Source of the DNA: Bryobacteraceae bacterium
GTDB taxonomy: Bacteria; Acidobacteriota; Terriglobia; Bryobacterales; Bryobacteraceae
Assembly (NCBI GenBank): GCA_026129905.1
Contig: JAHCHE010000007.1
Location: forward strand, 215,553 to 279,552
Direction: 5' to 3'
DNA: 64,000 nucleotides
The first letter of the stretch is position 1. The number at the start of each line of letters is the position of its first letter. The notes under the pieces were generated by a model. That model made no database searches and was not told where the DNA came from. It was given only the letters and a program-made list of their open reading frames with translations. A program made the translations under genes and the position numbers. This document shows positions 54,212-63,176 of the stretch, in pieces.

Positions 54212-55213
54212 ATGAAATCAACAGCATTCGCGCTGGGAGTGTTTCTGTGCGGGAACGCGATCCAGGCGCAAACGCAGAGCGTGAGAGAGGAGACAGTCGA
54301 ACACCGGGTCGAGTCGCGGACGTTTACGGCCGCCTCGCCGGCGCACGCCGGATTGATGGCGGCCCAACCGGCCACGTTTCACTTTATCGGGGCCGGAATG
54401 GGGATGGAAGGGCAGGTGGTGAAGAACGCGCCGTATTCGGCCGATGGGGTTACCGAGACGACGCGGACGCTGGGCGACGGGACGAAGATCCGGCAACGGA
54501 GCGCGTCGAAAGTCTACCGGGACAACGAAGGGCGAACGCGGCGGGAACAGACGCTGGCGGCGATCGGCGAGTGGGCGTCGGCAAGCGAGCCGCCGACGAC
54601 GGTGACGATCTCGGATCCGGTGGCGGGGACGGTATATATTCTTGACGCGAAAGAAAAGACGGCCCGGAAGATCAAGGTGAACGTGGACGAGCGGGTTGAG
54701 ACTTCCGGAAGGATGCCAGCAGCCGGCGTGAGGGCGGGGGTGTTCGCGGGCGGCGGAGAACCGTTCGACGTCATGGTTGCGGCTCCTCCACCGCCGCCGC
54801 TGCCGAGCCAGGTAACCGCGGTCCGGCGCATGGGCGCATTCCCGGCGCATGCGGCCGCAGGCTCGGTAATGTACCTCGGGGGCGACGAATCGAAAGAAGA
54901 GGCACTGGGGGAGCGGAACATTGAAGGCGTTCTGGCAAAAGGGACGCGGGTGACGACGACCATCCCGGTGGGCAAGATGGGGAACGACAGGCCGATCACG
55001 ATCACGCACGAAAGCTGGTACTCGCCGGAGCTGCAAGTGATGGTGCTGAGCGAATCGAAGGACCCGATGGCGGGCGACACCACCTACCGGCTGACGAACA
55101 TTCAGCGGACGAGTCCTCCGGCGAGCCTGTTCGAGGCGCCGCCGGATTACAGGGTGGAGGAGGGCGGCATGATCCATCGGAGGATTCGGATCAAGGAGGA
55201 GGGGAAGGAGTAG
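54212..55213 (+). CDS. Secreted hypothetical protein, Acidobacteria-type
   Basis: A 333-residue protein with signal peptide MKSTAFALGVFLCGNAIQAQ. The body includes NAPYSADGVTETTRTLGDG, the block SKVYRDNEGRTRREQT and ISDPVAGTVYILDAKEKTA. This arrangement recurs in many acidobacterial secreted proteins of unknown function. ATG 54212 has AAGGAG about 8 bases upstream; GTG 54209 is an alternative. It follows the sigma/anti-sigma pair by 53 bases and may be part of that unit or its target. Confidence 0.75.
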   Translation: MKSTAFALGVFLCGNAIQAQTQSVREETVEHRVESRTFTAASPAHAGLMAAQPATFHFIGAGMGMEGQVVKNAPYSADGVTETTRTLGDGTKIRQRSASKVYRDNEGRTRREQTLAAIGEWASASEPPTTVTISDPVAGTVYILDAKEKTARKIKVNVDERVETSGRMPAAGVRAGVFAGGGEPFDVMVAAPPPPPLPSQVTAVRRMGAFPAHAAAGSVMYLGGDESKEEALGERNIEGVLAKGTRVTTTIPVGKMGNDRPITITHESWYSPELQVMVLSESKDPMAGDTTYRLTNIQRTSPPASLFEAPPDYRVEEGGMIHRRIRIKEEGKE

Positions 55214-55215
55214 CC

Positions 55216-55234
55216 GCGGCGCGGGGCGCGCCGC
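55216..55234. terminator. GC hairpin between convergent genes
   Basis: GCGGCGCG and CGCGCCGC form a perfect 8-bp stem with loop GGG, directly after the stop of the secreted protein and before the convergent response regulator end. There is no T-run, so it may act as an RNA end structure rather than a classic intrinsic terminator. Confidence 0.4.
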
Positions 55235-55262
55235 GCTCGCGGGCAGGAACGAGGCATGGCGG

Positions 55263-55628
55263 TCAGTCCAGCAGTTCGTGCAACCGCTTGCGCAGGTTGC
55301 GCGGGCTGAAAGGCTTGGTCATGAATTCGTCGGCGCCGCATTCGCTGGCGTGTTCCATGTCGCGTTCCTGCCCCATGGCGGTGAGCATGACGACGTAGAT
55401 GTGGGCGGTGGCGGGGTCGGCCTTCAGTTCACGGCAGACCTCGAAGCCGCGCTTCTTGGGCATCATGATGTCCAGCAGCATGAGGTCCGGCTTTTCGATT
55501 TTGGCTACTTGCAGGGCTTCGTCGCCGTCCTGGGCGGTGAGGGCGATGTAGCCTTCCTGCTCGACAACGTAGCTGACGGCTTCCAGGATGTAGGGTTCGT
55601 CGTCGCACGACAGGACCTTCTTTGACAT
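55263..55628 (-). CDS. Single-domain response regulator
   Basis: The 121-residue receiver domain has the acidic pair in LSCDDEPY, the phosphorylation aspartate in LMLLDIMMPKKRGFEV, the switch threonine in MLTAM and the lysine in FMTKPFSPRNL. No output domain is attached. ATG 55628 is chosen because AAGGAG lies just upstream. The gene follows a histidine kinase by 16 bases and is its likely phosphoacceptor, working by protein contact rather than DNA binding. Confidence 0.95.
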   Translation of the reverse strand: MSKKVLSCDDEPYILEAVSYVVEQEGYIALTAQDGDEALQVAKIEKPDLMLLDIMMPKKRGFEVCRELKADPATAHIYVVMLTAMGQERDMEHASECGADEFMTKPFSPRNLRKRLHELLD

Positions 55629-55644
55629 GCGTTCTCCTTTCGGC

Positions 55645-57315
55645 TCAGGCTTGGGCGGCGGCGGCAAACGCGGGCCGGCGCGTTAGCGGCAGCGTGAACT
55701 GGAAGCTACTGCCGCACCCGGGTTGCGACTCCACCCAGATTTCCCCGTGATGATGCAAAACGATTTCGCGGCTGATGGTCAGTCCGAGGCCGGCGCCGGC
55801 GGCGACGGATGGCGCTTTCTTGGCCTGCTGAAACGGCTCGAAGATCCTGGCGTGTTCGTCGGCGGGAATGCCCGGACCGGTATCGGCGACGCGGATGAGC
55901 GCGAAGTTCCCTTCGCGATTCCCAAAAGGTCCGGCCGAGGCGGCGCGGGCCAAGCTGACTTCGATCACGTCGCCGCGCGAACAGAACTGAATGGCGTTGC
56001 CGATGAGGTTGGTGATGACGCGCTGGACCTGGTCGGCATCGACGCGAGCCCAAATCTCGTCCGGCGTGGAGACGGACAGACAGATCCCTTTCTCGTTCGC
56101 CTTGGGGGCAAGCAGTTCCGCCGCGCCGCGGACGATGGGGCGGAGATCCGCGTCGGCGGTCTTCCAGAGCTCGACGCCGCTCTCGATGCGCCGGAGATCG
56201 AGGATGTCGCCGATGAGGCGGGTCAGGCGGTCGGTGGACTCGTTGATGATCGCGAGGCGGCGCTCGAGTTCGGGCGGCGAGGGATCGGGCGAGTCCATGA
56301 GGAGTTCGGCGTGCGCCTTGATGGAGGTGAGCGGCGTGCGGAGTTCATGGGAGACAGTGGAGATGTAGTCGCTCTTGGCGCGGTCGCGTTCCTCGAGTTT
56401 GCTATTGGCTTCCTGTAGGGCGAGCGTGCGCTCCTCGAGTTGGCGCTTGGCCTGCTCGAGGGCGCGGGTGCGCTCTTCGACCATCTGCTCGAGGCCGGCA
56501 CGGAACCGGGCCATTTCGTAGGAGTTGTGTTCCAGCCTGGCGGCCATGGCGTTGAAGTTCCGGACCAGGTCGCCGACCTCGTCGCTGTGATTGACGCCCC
56601 GATAGACGCGCAGCGACAGGTCGCCGCCCGCGATCGAGGTTGCCGCCTTGCCCATCTCCGCGATCGGCTGGACCGTGCGCCGCGCGAAGAAGAAGCTGGC
56701 GAGCACGGCCAGGCCAACCAAGCCCGCCGCCAGCAGGGCATTGTTCCGGACGACCACCTGGAGGCGGCTGTTGAAATCGCGGCGATCGACGCCGATCCTG
56801 AGCCAGCCGAGATGGGCGGCCTGCGGCAGGCGCTCAGGGCGCGCCTGGCTGGCCAGTCCGAACATGCTCTCCAGGTCGCTGCTCATGCCGGTGCCGGTGG
56901 AGGGAATCGACATTTCGAGTTCGAAATATTCGACGCCGGCGCCGTCACGAACCTCGGTCCACCGGCGGCCCATGAAATCGCCGCGGCGGGAGACGGCCTG
57001 CGAAAGTCCGGCTGGGACACCGATCGCCGCGCGAACGGCGCCCTCGGAGTTCGCCAGGATGACGTAGGAAACGGACGATTTCACCTGGAGGTCGCGGACG
57101 AGCCTGGAAAGCGTGGGCTGATCGCCGATCACCACCATCTGCCAGTAGTTGGCTTCAATCCAATTCAGCGCTTGCGCCTCCAGGCGTTCGGTTGCCTGCT
57201 GGCGCAAGAACTGTCCGAACTGGGAGACGGCCTGCGTGGTGAGGGCCGTGCCGAGTCCGGCCAGGATCAAAGCCAGGCCGAAGACCAATTTGCCTGTAAT
57301 GCCTAATCTGCTCAT
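55645..57315 (-). CDS. Membrane histidine kinase with HAMP domain
   Basis: The 556-residue kinase has one N-terminal transmembrane helix, a periplasmic sensor of about 150 residues, a second helix (ALLAAGLVGLAVLASFFFA), a HAMP domain and a coiled coil. The HisKA box is VSHELRTPLTSIKAH. The ATPase domain has NLIGNAIQF, DTGPGIPADEHARIFEPF and GAGLGLTIS. All catalytic residues are present. It lies between a periplasmic binding protein gene and a response regulator, so the binding protein may present the signal. GTG 57324 is an alternative start. Confidence 0.93.
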   Translation of the reverse strand: MSRLGITGKLVFGLALILAGLGTALTTQAVSQFGQFLRQQATERLEAQALNWIEANYWQMVVIGDQPTLSRLVRDLQVKSSVSYVILANSEGAVRAAIGVPAGLSQAVSRRGDFMGRRWTEVRDGAGVEYFELEMSIPSTGTGMSSDLESMFGLASQARPERLPQAAHLGWLRIGVDRRDFNSRLQVVVRNNALLAAGLVGLAVLASFFFARRTVQPIAEMGKAATSIAGGDLSLRVYRGVNHSDEVGDLVRNFNAMAARLEHNSYEMARFRAGLEQMVEERTRALEQAKRQLEERTLALQEANSKLEERDRAKSDYISTVSHELRTPLTSIKAHAELLMDSPDPSPPELERRLAIINESTDRLTRLIGDILDLRRIESGVELWKTADADLRPIVRGAAELLAPKANEKGICLSVSTPDEIWARVDADQVQRVITNLIGNAIQFCSRGDVIEVSLARAASAGPFGNREGNFALIRVADTGPGIPADEHARIFEPFQQAKKAPSVAAGAGLGLTISREIVLHHHGEIWVESQPGCGSSFQFTLPLTRRPAFAAAAQA

Positions 57316-57357
57316 GGCGTTCACCGAGTCTCAGCCGCAACGGCGCGAGGACGCGCG

Positions 57358-58365
57358 TTACGGCGGCGCAAGGACCTCCCTTCGCAGATCCGGCGGAAAC
57401 CCGACGCCGAGGCGGCGCGCCACTTCCGCGTTGACGGTGATGACGACCTGCTCGGGCGCCGTGGCCGCGAGATCTTCCAGGCGCAGCTTGCCTTCCAGGA
57501 CCATGCGCGCCAGTTTGCCGGCCTGTTCGCCGGTTTTGCGGTAGTTCGGCCCGACGCTGATCAGCGCGCCCGCCTCGACGAATGGCCGGGCGGGCGCGAT
57601 CAGCGGGACTTTGTATGTGAGGCTCAGTTGAACGAGGCGACGGAAGTTGGCGGGATTGGCGACGACGGGGTCCCAGAGGAGCCAGAAGGCATCGGCGCCG
57701 CCGAGGACGCTCCCGATCAGCTCCTGGGCGGCGCGGTCGGCGTCTTGGGGAGTGCGGGCGGCGCGGGAGATGAGCTGGATGCCGGGGGGAAGCTGGGCGC
57801 GCGCCTGGCGGATGAGGCGGCCGCTGGTGAGTTCGTCGTAGACGACGCCGAGACGTTCCAGTTTGGGGAAGGCCTGGCGGATGCCGTCCAACTGGCGGGA
57901 CAGCTCGACGTCCATGGCGATACCGCCGGCGTTCCCGCCGGAAAGGTTGATCTGGTCGGGCCGGAGCGCGAGGCAGTAAAGGAGAGGCGCGTCCGGCAGT
58001 TGCGCTTTCGCGGCGCGCGCCGCCTGGGTGCCGATGGTGACGAGCAGGGACGGGGGGGCGCGGCGAAGGTCGTCGAAGGCGACGTCAAGGTCGCGCCGAA
58101 CCCCGTCCATCGACACGCGCCGAATCGGGCAATAGCCGGAGAATCCCTCCTGGAATCCGAGCGCGGCCTGCTGGTAGATGGACGCCTGGCTTTCGATGAG
58201 CAGCACAACTTCGTCTCCAGGCGCAGTGCGGGCAAGGGTAGGGTGAAAGGCCAGCAGCAGCGCCAGTTGGAGACCCAAGAGGAAGGCATGGCGCTGTCGG
58301 CGGCGAGCGGAACCCACGACGGGGCCCGGATTATCGACAAGAACTGCTGCCTCGATACCCAGCAT
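57358..58365 (-). CDS. ABC-type substrate-binding protein (pfam04392-like)
   Basis: The protein has a signal-like hydrophobic segment (HAFLLGLQLALLLAFHPTLART). The binding-protein fold includes SLLVTIGTQAARAAKAQLPDAPLLYCLALRPDQI, RLGVVYDELTSGRLIRQAR and LIAPARPFVEAGALISVGPNYRKTGEQAGKLA, typical of the ABC_sub_bind family. No permease or ATPase gene is adjacent. It heads an operon with a histidine kinase and response regulator, suggesting a sensory binding protein. ATG 58365 has GGAG about 5 bases upstream; the frame is open to 58476, and the exact start is uncertain. Confidence 0.8.
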   Translation of the reverse strand: MLGIEAAVLVDNPGPVVGSARRRQRHAFLLGLQLALLLAFHPTLARTAPGDEVVLLIESQASIYQQAALGFQEGFSGYCPIRRVSMDGVRRDLDVAFDDLRRAPPSLLVTIGTQAARAAKAQLPDAPLLYCLALRPDQINLSGGNAGGIAMDVELSRQLDGIRQAFPKLERLGVVYDELTSGRLIRQARAQLPPGIQLISRAARTPQDADRAAQELIGSVLGGADAFWLLWDPVVANPANFRRLVQLSLTYKVPLIAPARPFVEAGALISVGPNYRKTGEQAGKLARMVLEGKLRLEDLAATAPEQVVITVNAEVARRLGVGFPPDLRREVLAPP

Positions 58366-58515
58366 AGGCTCCGCAGTCGAACGTCTACGCGATCGGGGCC
58401 GTACGGCCGCTCGGCGGAGGCCGGATGCCGCACGGCTAGCGCTGCTGTCCCGTCTACAGTTGACAATCTCGGTCAACGCCGATTTGTGGGAGGGCCGAGG
58501 CGTCAGTCCGTCTTG

Positions 58516-58559
58516 GCGGGACTATTGAGTCCCGCGCAGCCTAAGAGGCTGCCCCCCAC
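58516..58559 (+). repeat. Two tandem hairpins, dispersed-repeat family (copy C)
   Basis: GCGGGACT/AGTCCCGC (58516-58535, loop ATTG) is followed immediately by GCAGCCT/AGGCTGC (58536-58552, loop AAG) and the tail CCCCCAC. It lies between the TonB-dependent receptor stop and the binding-protein gene. The second hairpin matches the other copies in frame but with different inner stem bases. Confidence 0.65.
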
Positions 58560-58598
58560 AGGTATTGTCAAGTCTGGTGCGGGACAGAACACTAGTGC

Positions 58599-61500
58599 TC
58601 AAAACTCGATACGCAAGGCCAATTGAATCCTCCGGGACGAGCTTTCGAGGGGCAGGTCGCCGAATCGGGAAAACGGCGGGTTTGCCCCATAACGGGCAAT
58701 GCCGAACTCGGGGTTCGGCAGGCTGAACGAACCGTAATAGAGCGTTGACGGCGCCGCCAGATTCGCGTGGTTAAACAGGTTGTAGAACTCGGCGCGAAGC
58801 TGCACGCGGAGGCGTTCCCGGAGACCGAAAGTCTTCAACAGGGCGAAGTCGTAATTCCAGAAGCCCGGGCCGGGGAGCCCGCCGCGCCCGAGAGTTCCGG
58901 GGCGGCCCTGGACGGGCTGGAAATCGGCCGGGTTCAGCCACTGGACGCCTCCCGCAACCGGCGAGCGTCCGGGCTGGCCGATCACGTCAAGGCGATTGTT
59001 CCAAAGCCCGTCGGCCCGGAACGAGCCGCCAGCGGTCTCGATCGCCGTCAGGGGGAAGCCGGTGCGGTATGCTCCGATGACCGAAGCGGTCCAGCCGTTG
59101 GCGAGCCATCGCGACCACCGCGCCGTCGAGCGCGGGCCGGGCAGTTGCCAGATGGCGTTGAAGACCAGGTTTTGGCGCTGATCGAAGTTGGCGTTGCCGC
59201 GGTCGATTCTCGGATCGAAGGCGCGGGTAAAGGCCGCCAGCGCCGGTGCGTAGGGCCACGGACCGGTCCGGACGCCCTCGAAGATGTCGCTTTGGTTGTC
59301 GATGGCGTGGCTGTAGGTATAGGAAGCCTGAAACTGGAAGCCACGGGCGAACCGCCGCCGCACGCTGGCTTCCAACGCGAGGTAATTGGAGTTGCCGGAG
59401 TTTGACAAGTAGGTGATCTCGCCGTAGGCCGGATTTGGCGATGGGAGCGGCCAGGGCGGCCGACGATTCAGCAGGTCGCGACTGATCAACTTCCGGCCGA
59501 CGGAGCCCGCATGGCCGATTTCCACGACGGTGTCCGGCGTCAGGGTGCGCTGCGCGCCGAAATACCAGTTCTGCGCGTATGGCGTGCGGAGGTTCTCGTC
59601 AAGCTGGATCACGTCCGGGGGCGGCTGAAATGCGAGGTTTCTTTCGAGCAGGGGCAGAGCAGCTTCGACCGGTATAACGAAAGGCGCCCAATCGACATCG
59701 CAGATCGGGCAGCCGACCACTTGAATCGTGTTGGTCCGGAGGTCGCGGAGAGTATCGAACACACGGTCGAGCGCCAGGGAGTAGCCGGCGCGCAAGATGG
59801 TACGGCCGCTGCCGAACGGATCCCAGGCCAGACCGATGGACGGAGCGAAATTCCAGAAATCGCGGCGGTAGAGGCGCCCTTTCAGGTCGCCCGGATTATC
59901 ATCGGTGGAACGAAGGCCTCCCGTAATAACCTTCTCCTCGGGCGTCTGGCCGGGCCCGAAGTAGAAGTTGAAGTCGCGACCGGCGCCGGCGGACCGGGGC
60001 ACGCCGAAATACTCGTAGCGAAGTCCGAGATTGAGTGAGAGGCGGGGCGTGAGCCGGATGTCGTTCTGTACGAACAAGCCAAATTCGTTGGAGCGATACT
60101 TCCGGTAGAAATCGGGGCGGCGCAGAGCCCCGCGCGAGGTACGGTCGACGGCGGTGAAGAAGGCCAATGCCACTCCCTGCCGGAAGGCGTCGAGGCCGGA
60201 GAAAGCATAGAAGCCGTCTGGTAGGCGAGCGACGCCGCCCAGCGCCTCGGTTTCGAGGCCCAGGCTGACGCCGCTGCTGATGTTCCGGCGATATTCGAAG
60301 CCCATCATGACGGCGGACCGGCCTTTTCGCCAGGAAAGGGTATCGGAGACCTGAAGGACGTTGTTATTCTCCCGCTCGGCGGTTTGCCGGATCGTGGAGG
60401 GCAGCGAGACGTTGGAAGCCTCGAGCAGCACGGGCACAAAATCAAACGGGCGCCGGAGCCAGATGCGTTCGCGGTTCCAGCCGGCTCGGAAGTCGTTGAC
60501 GAAGTCGCCGCGGAACGAGCGATTCCAGTTGACCATAACGTTCTGCGATTGAAAATCGTCCTTGGGAAACAGATCGGGATAGCCGTTGAAGTACTCGGCC
60601 CGCTGTTCGCCGGTGAGCGCCGCGGTGTAGCGGAATCCCAGACGGCTGGCGCCGTTTTCGAAGTGATGGTCCAGCCGTCCCGTGACGAAGGTGGTGTCGA
60701 TCCGGTTGGGAACCTGGACGTCCAGGAGGCCTACGTTCGGATCGGCGGTCGGCGCCGTAGGGGCAAGAGGCGGCGTCCGGCGAAGGAGCAGGCCGGCCAG
60801 CGAATCCGCCGGGAGGCTCTCGATGTACGCCGGGGTGGGAACCATCAGCGACGCGTGCCCGCCAAAGCGGAAGCGGGACAATTCGAGCACGCCGGAGAAG
60901 AACGTACTGTTCCTGTGGAGCGGCCCCGTCAGCGAGAAGCCGAACTGATTGCGCTTGAAGGCCGGTTTTTGGATACCGGAGGCGTTGTTCTGAAACGTAT
61001 TGGCGTTCAGATTGTTGTGCGAGAAGTACTCGAAGAGGCTGCCCGCGAAACGATTGCTGCCCGCCCGGGTGACCACCTGCGCGACAAACGCCGTGGCGCG
61101 TCCGTTTTCGGCGGAGAAGCTGCTGTTCACCATGCGGAACTCCTGGATGGCTTCCGCCGAAGCGGGCGTCGCGGGACCGGTCAGGACGATGTTGTTGTTA
61201 TCCACGCCGTCGAGGCGGTAGTTGCTGCCCGAGACCCGCTGGCCGTGAACGGAGAAAGAGAGCCCCCGGCGGACGATTCCTCCCTGCGAGGTGACGCCCG
61301 GCTGGAGGAGGAACAAGGAATAGATATTGCGGCTGGCCAGCGGCAGTTGCAGAATCCGATTCTCCTCGACGACGACGGAGACCGAGGAAGCGACAGTTTC
61401 GACCGGGAGGGACGGCGCCGGGGGCAAGCCGGGCTCCAGGTCGGCGGCGCTCGGGCGGCTCAGCACGATGCGCTCTTCGTGCCTTCCGCCGACCCGGAGC

Positions 61501-61808
61501 TCGATGCCGGCAGTTTCCGCGACCTGGTATCCCGCCAGTTCGGCCCGGAGATGGTACAAGCCGCGCGGCAAGCCGATCAGGAGGTACTCGCCACGGTCAT
61601 CCGCCCGCGCTCGCCGCGCCAGGCCGGTGGCGGTTTGCGTGACGGTGATTTCGGTCCCGGCAAGCGGCTTGCCCGCATCATCGGTCACGACACCGCGCAA
61701 GGAGGCGTCCGGCCCCTGCGCCATAAGCCAGGAGGCCGACAGAAGCCATAGCGCTGCGACCTTGATACGCGTCGGACAATGGACGTGTTGGGGACGTTGC
61801 GTTCGCAT
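58599..61808 (-). CDS. TonB-dependent receptor with carboxypeptidase-like N-terminal domain (Oar-like)
   Basis: The 1069-residue outer-membrane protein has a signal peptide and a CarboxypepD_reg domain (LRGVVTDDAGKPLAGTEITVTQTATGLARRARADDRGEYL). The plug domain includes LPLASRNIYSLFLLQPGV and GQRVSGSNYRLDGVDNNN. A long beta-barrel with Acidobacteria-typical pieces follows (YGVPRSAG-like YEYFGVPRSA, NFAPSIGLAWDPFGSGRTILRAGY, LRAEFYNLFNHANLA) and a C-terminal aromatic residue. Such proteins are abundant in Acidobacteria and likely import or bind glycans or peptides. It appears monocistronic. Confidence 0.93.
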   Translation of the reverse strand: MRTQRPQHVHCPTRIKVAALWLLSASWLMAQGPDASLRGVVTDDAGKPLAGTEITVTQTATGLARRARADDRGEYLLIGLPRGLYHLRAELAGYQVAETAGIELRVGGRHEERIVLSRPSAADLEPGLPPAPSLPVETVASSVSVVVEENRILQLPLASRNIYSLFLLQPGVTSQGGIVRRGLSFSVHGQRVSGSNYRLDGVDNNNIVLTGPATPASAEAIQEFRMVNSSFSAENGRATAFVAQVVTRAGSNRFAGSLFEYFSHNNLNANTFQNNASGIQKPAFKRNQFGFSLTGPLHRNSTFFSGVLELSRFRFGGHASLMVPTPAYIESLPADSLAGLLLRRTPPLAPTAPTADPNVGLLDVQVPNRIDTTFVTGRLDHHFENGASRLGFRYTAALTGEQRAEYFNGYPDLFPKDDFQSQNVMVNWNRSFRGDFVNDFRAGWNRERIWLRRPFDFVPVLLEASNVSLPSTIRQTAERENNNVLQVSDTLSWRKGRSAVMMGFEYRRNISSGVSLGLETEALGGVARLPDGFYAFSGLDAFRQGVALAFFTAVDRTSRGALRRPDFYRKYRSNEFGLFVQNDIRLTPRLSLNLGLRYEYFGVPRSAGAGRDFNFYFGPGQTPEEKVITGGLRSTDDNPGDLKGRLYRRDFWNFAPSIGLAWDPFGSGRTILRAGYSLALDRVFDTLRDLRTNTIQVVGCPICDVDWAPFVIPVEAALPLLERNLAFQPPPDVIQLDENLRTPYAQNWYFGAQRTLTPDTVVEIGHAGSVGRKLISRDLLNRRPPWPLPSPNPAYGEITYLSNSGNSNYLALEASVRRRFARGFQFQASYTYSHAIDNQSDIFEGVRTGPWPYAPALAAFTRAFDPRIDRGNANFDQRQNLVFNAIWQLPGPRSTARWSRWLANGWTASVIGAYRTGFPLTAIETAGGSFRADGLWNNRLDVIGQPGRSPVAGGVQWLNPADFQPVQGRPGTLGRGGLPGPGFWNYDFALLKTFGLRERLRVQLRAEFYNLFNHANLAAPSTLYYGSFSLPNPEFGIARYGANPPFSRFGDLPLESSSRRIQLALRIEF

Positions 61809-61945
61809 TTCGCTCCCTCACTTTTTGGGGTCCGCGACCGCTTGCTGTAGTCACGCCGGCAACTCTGCCGCGTTTGAGCGATCCTATGTCGAGTTGGCGG
61901 GAAACAGGACCGGAAGCGGGCCGCGGACCTGCGCCGGATCCCCGG

Positions 61946-62299
61946 CTACGCGCTTTGGGATGAGTCGCCGCTAACGGACGCCGTGAAACAGAACCTGGGC
62001 GGCGGCGGGAAATAACAGATGGTACCGAACGCCATGGCGCGGGTGGACGCTTGCGCGCTGGAACTCTTGCGGATGGACCAGGCGGCGCTGTTATGGTCCG
62101 GCGTGAGGACGATCTCCCCTTCGGCCGGCAAGCCATGCATGGCTTGGGCAAACCTGTAGGCGACTTGGAAGTTGCTCGCGACGGCGCTGAACTCCTCCCG
62201 ATAAAAGACTTCCCCGAGCGCTTCGAGAAAACGGTTTTCGTCCGGCGTCAGGCCGAGGTCGGACGCCATAGCTTTGACCGCGCTTTGTCCCGTAGTCAT
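61946..62299 (-). CDS. Small hypothetical protein
   Basis: A 117-residue protein with a strong ribosome site (GGAGGAGAACCCACC) before ATG 62299. It begins MTTGQSAVKAMASDLGLTPD and has ENRFLEALGEVFYREEFSAVASNFQVAYRFAQAMHG, mainly helical, and the unusual block CYFPPPPRFCF near the C-terminus. There is no signal peptide. I do not recognise a family, but codon usage and the ribosome site support a real gene. It is divergent from the sigma factor gene. Confidence 0.6.
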   Translation of the reverse strand: MTTGQSAVKAMASDLGLTPDENRFLEALGEVFYREEFSAVASNFQVAYRFAQAMHGLPAEGEIVLTPDHNSAAWSIRKSSSAQASTRAMAFGTICYFPPPPRFCFTASVSGDSSQSA

Positions 62300-62630
62300 G
62301 GTGGGTTCTCCTCCGAACGTGTGTTACCTCGTACTGCTGGGTTTTAGTACTAAGTGCAGGAAAAGTCCTACTCGTTACAAGCGCGCGGCTATGGTTCCCA
62401 GACTCGAGGGCCGGGCGCGGCGCCGGACCCCGGGCGGATCGCGGATGACAACGGGAGCTGTACCGGCAGGCGTGGGGAATTTTCGAAATTTTCGCCTCGC
62501 GCGAGCCAAGGCCTCCGAATCTGGTACACTGGGGCACTCGCTGATTGGTTCCTGTCCAAGGAGGCGTGGGTATGCGGTACTCGATCAGCGTCCTGTACCC
62601 GAGTGGGTGTATCATCGGGGCAGCGGCACA
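62300..62630. other. Divergent promoter region
   Basis: No gene is supported in these 331 bases. The stretch holds TTAGTACTAA near 62345, an AATTTTCGAAATTTTCG direct-repeat string near 62476, and a -10-like TACACT near 62524-62529. These probably belong to the promoters of the small hypothetical gene (minus) and the sigma factor gene (plus). Confidence 0.4.
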
Positions 62631-63158
62631 ATGGCGTCTGCAGCCAAAATCGAGCCGGAAACCCTGGAACGCTATCGCGTCCGGCTGCGGTACAAAGTGG
62701 CGTATCACCTTGGGGGATTCTGCCCGGATATCGATGATATCGTTCAAGAAACGCTGGCGCGTTTTCTGCGGGCGTACGAAGAAGACAAGATCCGGAACCC
62801 GGAGAACGCGCCGGCTTTTCTGAGCGGGGTATGCAACAACGTCATCCTGGAGTACCGGCGCCGGATCTGGAAGGAACCGGTGATGGAGCCGGGGATGCTG
62901 CCGAGCAAAGGATGGGTTTCGCCGGAGGCGGAGGCGATCGAGATGCGGGAGGCGATCTCGGTAGCGCTGGCAGAGCTGTCGAGCCGGGACCAGCACCTCC
63001 TTCGCGCCTTCTATCTTCAAGAAAAGACGAAGGAAGAGATCTGCCGCGCGTTAAAGATGACCGATCCGCAGTTCCGGGTGGCCTTGTTCCGGGCAAAGGA
63101 CCGGTTTCGCAACGTCTATAAGGAGTGGCTGAAACGCATGGAGGGTAAACGACACTAA
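62631..63158 (+). CDS. Sigma-70 family RNA polymerase sigma factor
   Basis: The 175-residue protein has sigma region 2-like YRVRLRYKVAYHLGGFCPDIDDIVQETLARFLRAYEE and region 4-like SVALAELSSRDQHLLRAFYLQEKTKEEICRALKMTDPQFRVALFRAKDRFR. It is a divergent ECF-like factor of the kind frequent in Acidobacteria. ATG 62631 is where homology starts; the longer frame to 62274 has none. It is followed 18 bases later by a STAS-domain protein, its likely regulator. Confidence 0.85.
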   Translation: MASAAKIEPETLERYRVRLRYKVAYHLGGFCPDIDDIVQETLARFLRAYEEDKIRNPENAPAFLSGVCNNVILEYRRRIWKEPVMEPGMLPSKGWVSPEAEAIEMREAISVALAELSSRDQHLLRAFYLQEKTKEEICRALKMTDPQFRVALFRAKDRFRNVYKEWLKRMEGKRH

Positions 63159-63176
63159 GTATCGGGACGGTAGACC

